The notes under the pieces were generated by a model. That model had not been told where the DNA came from, ran no database searches, and was given only the letters and a program-made list of their open reading frames with translations. Positions 41,744 through 51,461 of a stretch of DNA of 64,000 nt are shown here, piece by piece. This DNA comes from Cedecea sp000277545 (GTDB lineage Bacteria; Pseudomonadota; Gammaproteobacteria; Enterobacterales; Enterobacteriaceae), in the NCBI GenBank assembly GCA_050847315.1, contig CP193791.1. The stretch is one strand, 5' to 3'. The position numbers were made by a program, and so were the translations under genes. Within the stretch, counting starts at the first letter, position 1; each line of letters starts with the position of its first letter.

Positions 41744-44700
41744 ATGAATAAGAATCTCTATCGCATCGTGTTTAACAAAGCGCGTGGCGTGCTGATGGTA
41801 GTGCCGGATATTGCCGCCTCGGGTCGAGCTGCGTCCTCTCCATCCGAGGGCGTGGGCCATACTCAGCACCGTTGCATGAGCCGCCTCGGGCGCATTAGCT
41901 TCAGTCTTTTACTGGCGATGGGCTGTGTCAGCACGCCGGCCTGGGCAGACATCGTGGCCGACGGCAGCGCGCCAGGCCAGCAGCAGCCGACCATCATAAA
42001 CAGCGCGAACGGCACACCGCAGATCAACATCCAGACGCCGAGCGCGGCCGGGGTTTCCCAGAATAAGTACAGCCAGTTCGACATCGACCAGAAAGGGGCG
42101 ATTTTAAACAACTCCCATCAGATGACCCAAACCCAGCTGGGCGGCATGGTGGCGGCTAACCCGTGGCTGGCGAAAGGCGAGGCGAAGGTCATTCTGAACG
42201 AAGTGAACTCGCGCGATCCAAGCCAGCTCAATGGGATGCTGGAAGTGGCGGGGCGGCAGGCGCAAATCGTCATTGCTAACCCGGCCGGGATCACCTGTAA
42301 CGGCTGCGGTTTTATCAACGCCAACCGCACAACGTTGACCACCGGGCAGGTGCAGCTGTCGAACGGCCAGATAACCGGTTACGACGTGAGCCGGGGCACT
42401 ATTACCGTGCAGGGGCGAGGGATGGACAGTTCGCGCCAGAACACGACCGAACTGATTGCCCGGGCGGTAAAAGTGAACGCCACTATTCAGGCGAGAGAGC
42501 TTGAGATAACCACCGGGCGGAATAACGTCCGCGCCAGCGATCGTTCTGCGACGGCGAAATCCGATGATGGCAGCGCGCGCCCACAGTTTGCGGTGGATGT
42601 GGCGCAGCTTGGCGGCATGTACGCCAATAAAATCCAGCTGAGAGGGACGGAATCCGGCGTCGGCGTACACAATGCCGGAACAATAGGAGCCTCGGCAGGC
42701 GACGTCGTGGTCAATGCCGATGGTTCAATCACCAACAGCGGCCTGATCCAGGCCAGCAACAACGTGCTGCTTGCCTCACGCAATGATATTTCAAGTCACG
42801 GCGTGCTTGCTGCAGGGATGAAAGCGGACGGTACCGCCAGCGCGGCGGGCGACCTGGCGATGCAAAGTGAGGGCAAACTCACCGTTAGCGGGCAGAATAG
42901 CGCGGTAAACAAGCTGACGGCAAAGGGCACAAGCATTGATTTTAGCGCCAGCCAGAACCGGGCGGGTTCTGTGGAGCTAGCGGCAGCGCAGGGCGATGTT
43001 CATACCCAAAAAGCGAATGTCGCGGCGCAGCAGATAACGGTCAGCACCAACGGGATGCTGAACAATGACGGCGGCAGCCTGAGCGCCGATAAACTTAACC
43101 TTACCGCCAGCCAGCTTTCCAATCGCCAGGGTTTGTTACAGCAAAGCGGAGATAGCGAACTGACACTGGCTCATGCGGGCGGCATTGATAACCGCGGCGG
43201 AAACATTGTCGCAAACAGTAAAAAGCTGACGCTTAGCGGGGCGAAACTTGATAACCAGCAGGGAAGAATTCAGGCAGATGCGGTCGAGGTCAACACCGCG
43301 AAGCAAAGCCTGAACAACCAGCAGGGCGTAATCGCCGCCAGCAAAAGCGTGAAGCTGCAAAGCGGCGGGCTGAACAATGACGAGGGGCTGGTTCAGGCTG
43401 GGACTGATTTAGCGCTGGACCTGCAGGGCGGCGCGCTCAGCAACCGCAACAGCGGCAAGAAAGGCATTTTCAGCAATGGCTCGCTGACGGTAAACGGTGG
43501 TGCGTTAGACAACCAACATGGCGTTATCGCCAGCGCCGGGGGACTCCAGCTCAACGGCAGCCAGCTGAATAACGACGCGGGCTCGCTCCAGTCCGGCTCA
43601 ACGTTGGACGTTAACGTACAGGGCGGCAGCCTGACAAACCGCAGCGGCGGCAACTTGTCGGGCAAAGGGGCGCTGAGCCTCAAAGGCGGAGCGCTGGATA
43701 ATAGCAGCGGCGTGATAGCCAGCATGCAGAGCCTCAGCCTGAACGGCAGCCAGCTAAACAATGACGCCGGCCTGCTCCAGGCGGGAGGGGATCTCTCTCT
43801 GGATTTAGCGGGCGGTACATTCACCAACCGCAACAGCGGGAAAAACGGCGGCGTTCTGAGCCAGGGCCAGCTTACCGTGCAGAGCGGCGCGCTGGATAAC
43901 AGCGGCGGGTTTATTGCCTCCGGCAAAGACGCCAGCCTGACCACGCTGGCGCTGAATAACACCTCAGGCACGCTGGCAAGCGACGGCACTCTTTCGCTTA
44001 TCAATGAGGGCATCAACAACCAGCAGGGCCTGATTCAGGCGGGCAAATCGCTTTCGCTGGATACTCGCGGCGGAGCGCTGGTAAACAGCCATGGCGAGCT
44101 GACCTCAGGCAAGCATCTGACCCTGCTGAGTGGCGTATTGCTGAACGACGCCGGGCGGATCGTTGCCTCGGAAGATGCGCGGCTGGACACCCTCGGTAAC
44201 CCGTTCAACAACCAGGCCGGGACGATTGCTGTCGGAGGTGAAGCGAGCATTACCGCTCACGCGCTCAACAACACCGGCGGGCAGGTTCAGGTGGCGGGTA
44301 ACCTGCAGCTCACGACGCAGAATGCGCTGGAAAACGGCAGCGGGCTTATCCGTAGCGGGAAAACTGCGACGCTTAACGCCGCCAGCATAGTCAACCGTAC
44401 CACTCATTCAGACCAGCAAGGCATCGAAGGTCAGTCGGTAACGCTGAATACCGGCTCACTCAACAATATCGATGGCGCCGTTCGCAGCAGCGATACCCTG
44501 ACGCTTAACTCGGGTGGCGTCCTGGACAATACGCGCGGCCTGCTTTCGTCCGGCAATCAGTTAACGGTGAACGGCGGCCAGAGCCTGGCGCTTACCAACA
44601 GCGCGGGCACGCTCATTGCCGGGAAGATGCTTACGCTGGATGCCGGGTCAGCGACCGGCGACGGCAAACTTCTCTCGCAGGATGCAATGGCGCTGAACCT

Positions 44701-47700
44701 GCAAAAAGCGCTGCTTAACGTCGGCCAGATTATTGCCAACGGCAACGTCAGCTTCACTTTTGCCGAGGGGCTAATTAATGAAGGCCTGGCGAAAGCCGGG
44801 GGCGTAATGACTATGAACGTTCCAGCATTGCTCAACCGTTCAAACGGGGAGATAAGCGCCGGGGAAACTCACCTGCTGGTAAGCGGGGCGCTGACAAACT
44901 GGGGGCTGCTGGACGGCGGCTTAACCCATATCAGCGCCGGCACGCTTAACAACTACGGCACCGGGCGTATTTATGGCGACCGCGTTGCCCTGCAGGCAGG
45001 AACGCTAAATAACGAAGCGAAAGACAGTGTGGCCCCCGTTATCGCTGCCCGTCAGCGCCTGGATTTGGGCGTTGGAACGCTAAATAACGTCGGCCACGCC
45101 ATGATCTACAGCGCAGGTGATGTGGCTATCGGCGGCAGTCTCAACGATCAATGGCAGGCTCAGGGGCAGGCGCTGACGTTCAATAACCACAGCTCGACGC
45201 TGGAATCCGCCGGTAATATGACCCTCAATATTGGCGAGATTAATAACCTCAATGACAACCTGAAAACGCAGGTACTGGAGACGGAAAACTCTGCGCATCA
45301 CGAAGCGGCGCTGAAAGGTTCTCCGACGCATTACGACTGGAGTAAGGTCGATACCAGTAAAAAGAATAAGTACGGCGTGCATACGGCTAAGATGCCGGAC
45401 GGTTCACAGAGCGAAGAGTTTTATGAGTACAACTACCAGCGGACGGTGAAAGAGACGCAGGTCGTGGAGACCGATCCGGGCAAAATCATCGCCGGCGGCA
45501 ACCTGACCATCAACAGCAATCAGCTGAATAACCGCGACAGCACGGTTGTTGCCGGTGGGCTGCTGGGCGGCACGATAGTTCAACTGAATAACCTGGCAAC
45601 CCTGGGCGAGCGTGTGATTACCGACGTGGGTAGCCAGACGCGCTGGTATGCCAAGAAGAAGAAAAAGAAACTGGGCGGCACCAAAACCAGCCAGGGGAAA
45701 GACACCAGCAGTTACAAACCGGCTGTGATTATCCAAAAAATCGACCTGAAGCAGATGGCCTGGCAGGGCAATGCCCTGATTAACGGCAGCGGCACGGCGA
45801 TCTCAAGCCGTGATACCGGTGGTGTTACAACCCATATAATCGATCCGGGCAAGCTGGATGCGGCGCTGGCGCAGCGTCCTGTTACCGTCCCACCGGGGAA
45901 AATCGTCGAGATTGCCAGCGGCCCGGACAGTGCAATTCGCCTCACGCCGCCAGACCTCCGCCTGCCCGATAACAGTCTTTATCAGCTGCACCCGTCGAAC
46001 GACGTCCCGTTCCTGATTGAGACCGACCCGCGTTTTACCAATCAGAAGCAGTGGCTCAGCAGCGACTATATGCAAAGCCAGTTCGCGCTGGACGGCGGGA
46101 ACATCCTCAAGCGGCTGGGCGATGGCTTCTATGAGCAAAATCTGATCCGCCAGCAGATAACTGAACTGACCGGGAACCGCTTCCTGAAAGGGTTTGATAA
46201 CGATGAGAATCAGTATCGGGCGCTGATGGATGCAGGCGTGGCGTTTGGTAAACAATACAACCTCACGCCGGGCGTGGCGCTGACGCCTCAGCAAATGGCG
46301 CTGCTGACCAGCGATATGGTCTGGCTGGTGAAACAGGACGTGACGCTGCCTGACGGGTCGGTACAAAGCGTACTGGTGCCGCAGGTCTATGCCCGCGTGC
46401 GGCCGGGAGACCTCGACGGCAGCGGGGCGTTGATGTCCGGCGGCAACATTGCGCTGAACGTGAAAAACGATCTCACTAACAGCGGACATATCAGCGGACG
46501 CGAAATTACGCAAATCACTGCCGAAAACATCACCAACAGCGGATATCTTGGTGGAAATCGCGTCAGTCTTCAGGCGCGGACCGATATCAATAACATAGGC
46601 GGAACGCTGCAGGCCAGCGATGGCCTGATTGCCGTGGCTGGCCGCGACATCAATAGCACCACCACCACGCGTGGAGATGGCACCAACAGCTGGATCGACC
46701 GCCCTGCCGGTATCTTCGTGCAGAACGATGGCGGCGAGCTGGGGCTGCAGGCGCTGAACAACATCAGCCTGACCGGCAGCCTGGTCAGCAACAGCGGCGC
46801 AAATAGCAAAACGCGGCTGCTGGCCGGCAATGACCTGAGCCTGAACACCGTGACCACCACCCACTCGGAATCCGGCGACTGGGGCGGCGGCAACGACCGG
46901 CATGTCGTTCAGACAACGGATGTCGGCAGCCAGATAAACGGTAACGGCACCGTGGCGTTGAGCGCCGGGCACGACGTGAACGCCCGCGCGGCAAGCGTTA
47001 CTGCGGCAGATAAGCTTGCGGTGGCGGCAGGCAACGATATCAATATCACCAGCGGCGAGTCGTCGTATCAGGTCACCGAAAATAGCCGGCAAAGCTCCGG
47101 CGGCTGGCTGTCGAAAAAGACCATCACCACCCATGACGACGTGAAGGTAACGGACGCGCTGGGCAGTACGCTTGATGGCGACAGTATCACCCTGCAGGCC
47201 GGAAATAATCTGACCGTGAAGGGCAGCAGCGTGGCGGCAACCCATGACGTTAATCTGTCTGCCGGCAACGACCTGACCTTAACCACGGCTGAAAACACCC
47301 GCCAGGAAAATCATCAGTATCAGGAGAAAACCTCCGGCCTGTCCGGCACCGGCGGGATTGGGGTGAGCTATGGCAAGAGTGAGCTGAAAACTACCGACGA
47401 CGGCAAATCACTGAGCAGCACCGGCAGCACGGTGGGCAGCACCGCCGGGAACGTGAACCTGAGCACCGGTAACGCGCTGACGGTGAAAGGCTCAGAGGTG
47501 CTGGCGAAGCAGGATCTGCTGCTGACCGGGAAGGACGTGAGCATTCTTGCGGCGGAAAATCAGAGTACGCAAACCCACATCACCGAGCAAAAAACCAGCG
47601 GCCTGACGCTGGCGCTGTCCGGCGTGGTGGGGAGCGCGGTGAATCAGGCGGTGAGCCAGGCAAACTCCGCCAGAAAAGAGAGCAACGGCCGCCTGGCCAC

Positions 47701-50380
47701 GCTACAGGGCGTGCAGTCGGCGCTAAGTGGTGTGGAGGCTTACCAGGGGAATCAGCTGAATAACGCCGAAGGCGGCTCGCCGGGTAGCGTGGTGGGCGTG
47801 AATCTCTCCTGGGGCAGCCAGTCGTCGACATCGACCCAAACGCAGACGTCGAACCAGAGCCAGGGCAGCCAGCTTACCGCCGGGAATAACCTGACGATTA
47901 AGGCAAGCGAGGGCGACATTCGCGTACAGGGCAGCGAGCTACAGGCAGGCAAAGACATGCTGCTGAACGCGAAGCGTGACGTGTTGCTGGAGTCCGCGCT
48001 GAACAGCCAGAAGCTGGACGGCAAAAACGAAAGTCACGGCAGCGCCTACGGCGTGGGGATCAACTTCGGTAGCGGGGCGAACGGCATTTCGGTCAATGCC
48101 AGCGCCAATAAGGGCAAAGGCAACGAGAAAGGCACCGGTACCTCGCATACCGAAACGACGCTGAATGCCGGGAATAACCTCAATATCGTCAGCGGGCGCG
48201 ACACGACGCTGAGCGGGGCGCAGGCGAGCGGTAACAGCGTGAAGATGGACGTGGGCCGCAACCTTCAGCTTACCAGCGAGCAGGACACGGACAATTACGA
48301 CTCTAAGCAGACCAATATGAGCGCCGGAGGGAGCGCAAGTATGGGCGGTGGTTCGCTGTCGCTCAACGCCTCGCGGGATAAAATGCACAGTACGTACGCG
48401 TCGGTGCAGGAGCAGACGGGCATCTTTGCCGGTAAAGGCGGGTTTGATATTACGGTGGGCGAGCATACGCAGCTGAACGGGGCGGTCATCGGCTCGACGG
48501 CGGATGCCGGAAAAAATAAACTGGATACGGGGACGCTGGGCTTTAAGGATATTGAGAACAGCGCGGAGTACAAGGTAGAGCACCAGAGCGTGGGCATCAG
48601 CTCGGGCGGTAGCGTGGGCAGCCAGTTCCTGGGGAACGTGGCGAGTGGGCTACTGGTGGGGGCGAACGGCTCCGGCAGTGCCAGCTCCACGACGAAGTCG
48701 GCGGTGAGCGAAGGCACCATCGTTATCCGCGATAAAGAGAAACAGCAGCAGGATGTGGCTAACCTGAGTCGTGACGCGGATCACGCCAACCAGACGCTAA
48801 GCCCGATCTTCGACAAAGAGAAAGAGCAGAACCGGCTGCGTGAGGCGCAGCTTATCGGCGAGGTTGGGGTGCAGGCGGGGAATATTGCGGCGACGCAGGG
48901 CAAAATTGAAGCCACCCGGGTGGCGAACGAGAAGATGAAGAGCGTCACCCCGGAGCAGCTTCAGGCGGCGAAAGAGGCGTTGATTAAAGCTAGCCCGGAT
49001 AAAACGCCGACTGACGCAGAGGTTGCCAGCCATGCTTATCAGTCGTTCTATGACAGGGCGTTTGCCGACTCTGATTTTGGTACGGGCGGGAAAGTGCAGC
49101 GTGCCATTCAGGCGGCCACGGCAGCGGTACAGGGTCTGGCAGGTGGCGACCTGGCCAAAGCGGTGGCGGGCGGTTCGGCCCCGTATATAGCGAATATCAT
49201 CGGCAGCAGCGGGCTGGACGCGGGCGGGAAGGTACTTGCTCACGCGGCAGTGAATGCGGCGCTGGCGGCGGCACAGGGGAATAATGCACTGGTCGGCGCG
49301 TCGGGAGCGGCCACGGCAGAGCTGGTCGGGATGGTGGCGACGAATGCCTACGGTAAGCCGGTCAGCGAACTGAGTGAAACGGAGAAGCAGACGGTAAGCG
49401 CGCTGGCAACGCTGGCGGCAGGGCTGGCGGGTGGATTAACCGGTAACAGTACAGCAGATGCGGTCGCAGGGGCACAGACCGGGAAAACGACGGTTGAGAA
49501 TAACTGGCTGAGTGAGAAAGAGGCTCGTCAGCTTGATAAAGAAATGCAGGAATGCAAAAAATCTGGTGGTGACTGTAAAAAGGTGGTCGAAAAATATATC
49601 GATATCAGCAATAAAAATAGTAAAGAACTGATTGATGCCTGTACCGGTGGCGGTGTGGCTTGTGTGAGTTGGGAGGAGCTGATTCAGGCAAACACTAACG
49701 TTGCTCTGGATGCGAATAAGCATCAGGTAAGGTTAAGCGAGAAGCTGAACGATCCGGATGCAGCGGCAATAGTAAAATATCTTAACGGCTCGGATCTGAA
49801 ATTCCTGAACGATAATATCACAACCAGTGATAGAGTTATGGATGTGATTATGACACCAACGTCCTGGCCGGTAGCGGTAATGGGGGGCAAAGCGATTATT
49901 ACTAATGCGGTGAATAACTCCAAAGAGTTGCTTGTTGCTGTGGGTATTACGGGGGCAGCCAGTGCAGGTATTCAATATGGAACAACAGGTGAAGTAAAAC
50001 TGTCTGACGTAATTGGTTCAGTAATTGTTGGCGGGATTACAGTCGGTAAGGGATATAATCCTACGGTGACATGGAACGCAGCCAGTGGTTATTACCAGGC
50101 TGAAATTAGTGGTGATGATCCCTTTATAGGCGCTCTGATGAGTAAGGCTGGTGCATCCGTTGGCTATGTCGCTGGTAACATTATTAAGGTACCGTTTGAT
50201 AAAAAACTGAATCCAATATCAAAACAGTATGAATGGGTCCCAACAGGAGTATGGACAATTACTAAACCAGTCACTCAAAACCCATTGCCTTCTATAGTGG
50301 GTAACGCAGGGGACTCTGCGGCTTCGGGGTTGTTTACCGAGGGTATGAATGAAGCGCTGAAAAATAAAAAGGGAAAATAG
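41744..50380 (+). CDS. cdiA: CdiA, contact-dependent growth inhibition toxin / filamentous hemagglutinin
   Basis: The 2878-residue exoprotein has an extended signal peptide region (MNKNLYRIVFNKARGVLMVV) plus hydrophobic core ending PAWA (about 68), a TPS secretion domain (about 70-360) with NPAGITCNGCGFINANR, a long series of FHA-type repeats (about 380-1150; LDNxxGxIxA units), a receptor/linker region with a Lys run (KKKKKK), a second repeat block (about 1560-2250), a pretoxin region and a VENN motif at residues 2584-2587. The last 291 residues are the variable toxin, with two Cys pairs (ECKKSGGDC, ACTGGGVAC) then alternating hydrophobic and Gly-rich segments. Toxin activity is not recognised. 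A membrane target is suggested by the membrane immunity partner. GC content drops after VENN. Confidence 0.93.
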   Translation: MNKNLYRIVFNKARGVLMVVPDIAASGRAASSPSEGVGHTQHRCMSRLGRISFSLLLAMGCVSTPAWADIVADGSAPGQQQPTIINSANGTPQINIQTPSAAGVSQNKYSQFDIDQKGAILNNSHQMTQTQLGGMVAANPWLAKGEAKVILNEVNSRDPSQLNGMLEVAGRQAQIVIANPAGITCNGCGFINANRTTLTTGQVQLSNGQITGYDVSRGTITVQGRGMDSSRQNTTELIARAVKVNATIQARELEITTGRNNVRASDRSATAKSDDGSARPQFAVDVAQLGGMYANKIQLRGTESGVGVHNAGTIGASAGDVVVNADGSITNSGLIQASNNVLLASRNDISSHGVLAAGMKADGTASAAGDLAMQSEGKLTVSGQNSAVNKLTAKGTSIDFSASQNRAGSVELAAAQGDVHTQKANVAAQQITVSTNGMLNNDGGSLSADKLNLTASQLSNRQGLLQQSGDSELTLAHAGGIDNRGGNIVANSKKLTLSGAKLDNQQGRIQADAVEVNTAKQSLNNQQGVIAASKSVKLQSGGLNNDEGLVQAGTDLALDLQGGALSNRNSGKKGIFSNGSLTVNGGALDNQHGVIASAGGLQLNGSQLNNDAGSLQSGSTLDVNVQGGSLTNRSGGNLSGKGALSLKGGALDNSSGVIASMQSLSLNGSQLNNDAGLLQAGGDLSLDLAGGTFTNRNSGKNGGVLSQGQLTVQSGALDNSGGFIASGKDASLTTLALNNTSGTLASDGTLSLINEGINNQQGLIQAGKSLSLDTRGGALVNSHGELTSGKHLTLLSGVLLNDAGRIVASEDARLDTLGNPFNNQAGTIAVGGEASITAHALNNTGGQVQVAGNLQLTTQNALENGSGLIRSGKTATLNAASIVNRTTHSDQQGIEGQSVTLNTGSLNNIDGAVRSSDTLTLNSGGVLDNTRGLLSSGNQLTVNGGQSLALTNSAGTLIAGKMLTLDAGSATGDGKLLSQDAMALNLQKALLNVGQIIANGNVSFTFAEGLINEGLAKAGGVMTMNVPALLNRSNGEISAGETHLLVSGALTNWGLLDGGLTHISAGTLNNYGTGRIYGDRVALQAGTLNNEAKDSVAPVIAARQRLDLGVGTLNNVGHAMIYSAGDVAIGGSLNDQWQAQGQALTFNNHSSTLESAGNMTLNIGEINNLNDNLKTQVLETENSAHHEAALKGSPTHYDWSKVDTSKKNKYGVHTAKMPDGSQSEEFYEYNYQRTVKETQVVETDPGKIIAGGNLTINSNQLNNRDSTVVAGGLLGGTIVQLNNLATLGERVITDVGSQTRWYAKKKKKKLGGTKTSQGKDTSSYKPAVIIQKIDLKQMAWQGNALINGSGTAISSRDTGGVTTHIIDPGKLDAALAQRPVTVPPGKIVEIASGPDSAIRLTPPDLRLPDNSLYQLHPSNDVPFLIETDPRFTNQKQWLSSDYMQSQFALDGGNILKRLGDGFYEQNLIRQQITELTGNRFLKGFDNDENQYRALMDAGVAFGKQYNLTPGVALTPQQMALLTSDMVWLVKQDVTLPDGSVQSVLVPQVYARVRPGDLDGSGALMSGGNIALNVKNDLTNSGHISGREITQITAENITNSGYLGGNRVSLQARTDINNIGGTLQASDGLIAVAGRDINSTTTTRGDGTNSWIDRPAGIFVQNDGGELGLQALNNISLTGSLVSNSGANSKTRLLAGNDLSLNTVTTTHSESGDWGGGNDRHVVQTTDVGSQINGNGTVALSAGHDVNARAASVTAADKLAVAAGNDINITSGESSYQVTENSRQSSGGWLSKKTITTHDDVKVTDALGSTLDGDSITLQAGNNLTVKGSSVAATHDVNLSAGNDLTLTTAENTRQENHQYQEKTSGLSGTGGIGVSYGKSELKTTDDGKSLSSTGSTVGSTAGNVNLSTGNALTVKGSEVLAKQDLLLTGKDVSILAAENQSTQTHITEQKTSGLTLALSGVVGSAVNQAVSQANSARKESNGRLATLQGVQSALSGVEAYQGNQLNNAEGGSPGSVVGVNLSWGSQSSTSTQTQTSNQSQGSQLTAGNNLTIKASEGDIRVQGSELQAGKDMLLNAKRDVLLESALNSQKLDGKNESHGSAYGVGINFGSGANGISVNASANKGKGNEKGTGTSHTETTLNAGNNLNIVSGRDTTLSGAQASGNSVKMDVGRNLQLTSEQDTDNYDSKQTNMSAGGSASMGGGSLSLNASRDKMHSTYASVQEQTGIFAGKGGFDITVGEHTQLNGAVIGSTADAGKNKLDTGTLGFKDIENSAEYKVEHQSVGISSGGSVGSQFLGNVASGLLVGANGSGSASSTTKSAVSEGTIVIRDKEKQQQDVANLSRDADHANQTLSPIFDKEKEQNRLREAQLIGEVGVQAGNIAATQGKIEATRVANEKMKSVTPEQLQAAKEALIKASPDKTPTDAEVASHAYQSFYDRAFADSDFGTGGKVQRAIQAATAAVQGLAGGDLAKAVAGGSAPYIANIIGSSGLDAGGKVLAHAAVNAALAAAQGNNALVGASGAATAELVGMVATNAYGKPVSELSETEKQTVSALATLAAGLAGGLTGNSTADAVAGAQTGKTTVENNWLSEKEARQLDKEMQECKKSGGDCKKVVEKYIDISNKNSKELIDACTGGGVACVSWEELIQANTNVALDANKHQVRLSEKLNDPDAAAIVKYLNGSDLKFLNDNITTSDRVMDVIMTPTSWPVAVMGGKAIITNAVNNSKELLVAVGITGAASAGIQYGTTGEVKLSDVIGSVIVGGITVGKGYNPTVTWNAASGYYQAEISGDDPFIGALMSKAGASVGYVAGNIIKVPFDKKLNPISKQYEWVPTGVWTITKPVTQNPLPSIVGNAGDSAASGLFTEGMNEALKNKKGK
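49493..49505 (+). repeat. VENN recombination repeat, copy 1 (in cdiA)
   Basis: GTTGAGAATAACT encodes the VENN motif at the toxin boundary and recurs exactly at 50610-50622. Confidence 0.85.
49940..50121 (+). repeat. 182-bp direct repeat, copy 1 (cdiA toxin region)
   Basis: This stretch encodes VGITGAASAGIQYG to ISGDDP in CdiA and recurs at 50888-51069 with the same length and only a few substitutions. Confidence 0.9.
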
Positions 50381-50382
50381 TG

Positions 50383-50610
50383 ATGAATATTAAATATAGG
50401 TCTGTTATTGCTTTATTTTACCTATGCTCAAGTCTTTTTATTGCTTTGTTCATTATGGCTGTGTTGTTCAGTCTCCTTGGTTACTGGGTTGGGGGAGGGG
50501 AGAACATACTGTCATTTTTTATCGCTAAGCTGTTTACTTATTTTAAAGTCGCTCTTGTCGGAATATTGATAGGTTTGCCAGTATGGTTTTTCTATTATCG
50601 TGATATGTAG
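50383..50610 (+). CDS. cdiI: CdiI candidate, small membrane immunity protein
   Basis: The 75-residue protein has two strong hydrophobic helices (about 10-34 and 50-70) and ends LPVWFFYYRDM. It begins 2 bases after the cdiA stop (a GTG overlapping that stop is an alternative) and so is the expected immunity gene. A membrane immunity protein suggests a toxin that acts at or through the inner membrane. The family is not recognised. Its C-terminal WFFYY also appears in the second immunity-like gene at 51156. Confidence 0.75.
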   Translation: MNIKYRSVIALFYLCSSLFIALFIMAVLFSLLGYWVGGGENILSFFIAKLFTYFKVALVGILIGLPVWFFYYRDM

Positions 50611-50622
50611 TTGAGAATAACT
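50610..50622 (+). repeat. VENN recombination repeat, copy 2 (orphan module)
   Basis: The 13 bases GTTGAGAATAACT match copy 1 exactly and begin at the last base of cdiI. Confidence 0.85.
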
Positions 50623-50887
50623 CGCTGGGTCTGGTTGTACAGGGCGGAAAACTGGCAATTCAGGGGTGTGCTAAAGTCGCCGCCTGTCGTAATGCTCTGG
50701 CAGAGAAAGGTCTGGGGGCTTTACTCGGAATTGGTGCAGCGAAAACAGCGCTGGATAATCTGTCGTCAACAGAACAACAGTATGTATTTTCTGTGGCAAT
50801 GAATGGCGGACGTGCGGACCAGGTGGAAAACTAACACCGGAACAGCGTGCAGCCTATGATTATATTGTTGAGCAAGAATTTATTGCT

Positions 50888-51069
50888 GTGGGTGTTACAG
50901 GTGCAGCTAGTGCAGGTATTCAATATGGAACAACAGGTGAAGTAAAACTGTCTGACGTAATTGCTTCAGTAATTTTTGGCGGTATTACAGTCGGTAAGGG
51001 ATATAATCCTACGGTGACATGGAACGCAGCCAGTGGTTATTACCAGGCTGAAATTAGTGGTGATGATCC
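50888..51069 (+). repeat. 182-bp direct repeat, copy 2 (orphan module)
   Basis: Near-identical to 49940-50121. Divergence is concentrated in the first 30 bases and near the word ATTGCTTCAGTAATTTTTGG. Confidence 0.9.
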
Positions 51070-51155
51070 GTTACCATCTATAGTCGGTAATATGGGTGAT
51101 TCTGCTGCATCAAAACTATTACCGAAATATTTAGAAAAAAATCTGAGGCAAATAA

Positions 51156-51389
51156 ATGATGAAAAGCCTCGTCGTGTTAGCTAAGGTTTTCTTACTAATT
51201 GAGCTTGCTATTTGCTCCATTGTCACGGTTTTTTTCCTTTTTTTTGAAGGATTAACTTATCTATCTGAAGGTACTTCTTATTTTTATAACTTATGGAAAG
51301 GATTGAGAGGCGCTACTTTTGGATCTATCCCAGCAAGTATTATCCTATGGTTTTTTTACTATGAAGTGCCTGCGCTAAAAAGTAAGTAA
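51156..51389 (+). CDS. second CDI immunity-like small membrane protein
   Basis: The 77-residue protein has two hydrophobic helices (about 5-30 and 50-68) and the motif ASIILWFFYYE, aligning end to end with the CdiI candidate at 50383 at low identity. It overlaps the orphan toxin by 29 bases, as expected for its cognate immunity gene. It may still protect against siblings carrying the related toxin even though the orphan toxin is broken. Confidence 0.7.
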   Translation: MMKSLVVLAKVFLLIELAICSIVTVFFLFFEGLTYLSEGTSYFYNLWKGLRGATFGSIPASIILWFFYYEVPALKSK

Positions 51390-51409
51390 GATCTTATCTA
51401 GCAATAAAT

Positions 51410-51435
51410 CCCAACCCTCCACGGTTGGGTTCTTT
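51410..51435 (+). terminator. terminator after the second immunity gene
   Basis: A 7-bp stem (CCCAACC/GGTTGGG) with a CTCCAC loop is followed by TTCTTT. Confidence 0.8.
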
Positions 51436-51461
51436 ACTTTATACACCAGTCAGTTAGCTCT

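Larger units (their letters stand above)
50610..51184 (+). pseudogene. orphan cdiA-CT toxin module, frameshifted
   Basis: Directly at the cdiI stop, the frame VENNSLGLVVQGGKLAIQGC continues for 74 codons to a TAA at 50832. Shifting by one base near 50825 restores KLTPEQRAAYDYIVEQEF and then a stretch nearly identical to the main toxin (VTGAASAGIQYG to ISGDDP). The end (PLPSIVGNMGDSAASKLL...) lacks about 54 residues present in the main toxin. There is no start codon, signal or transporter domain, so it is a silent module like other orphan cdiA-CT genes. The frameshift makes it non-functional unless corrected. Confidence 0.85.

Noticed and set aside
42700..45200. regularly spaced repeats that could suggest a CRISPR or satellite array
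   Set aside because: They are degenerate FHA-type protein repeats in one long frame, with codon-level and not DNA-level conservation.
45650..45672. A/G-rich run encoding six lysines in cdiA as a possible frameshift site
   Set aside because: The frame continues through it without interruption, and basic runs at this place are normal in hemagglutinin-type proteins.
45803..47245. 480-codon open frame on the minus strand opposite cdiA
   Set aside because: Shadow of the FHA repeat region. Repeats in cdiA create long antisense frames.
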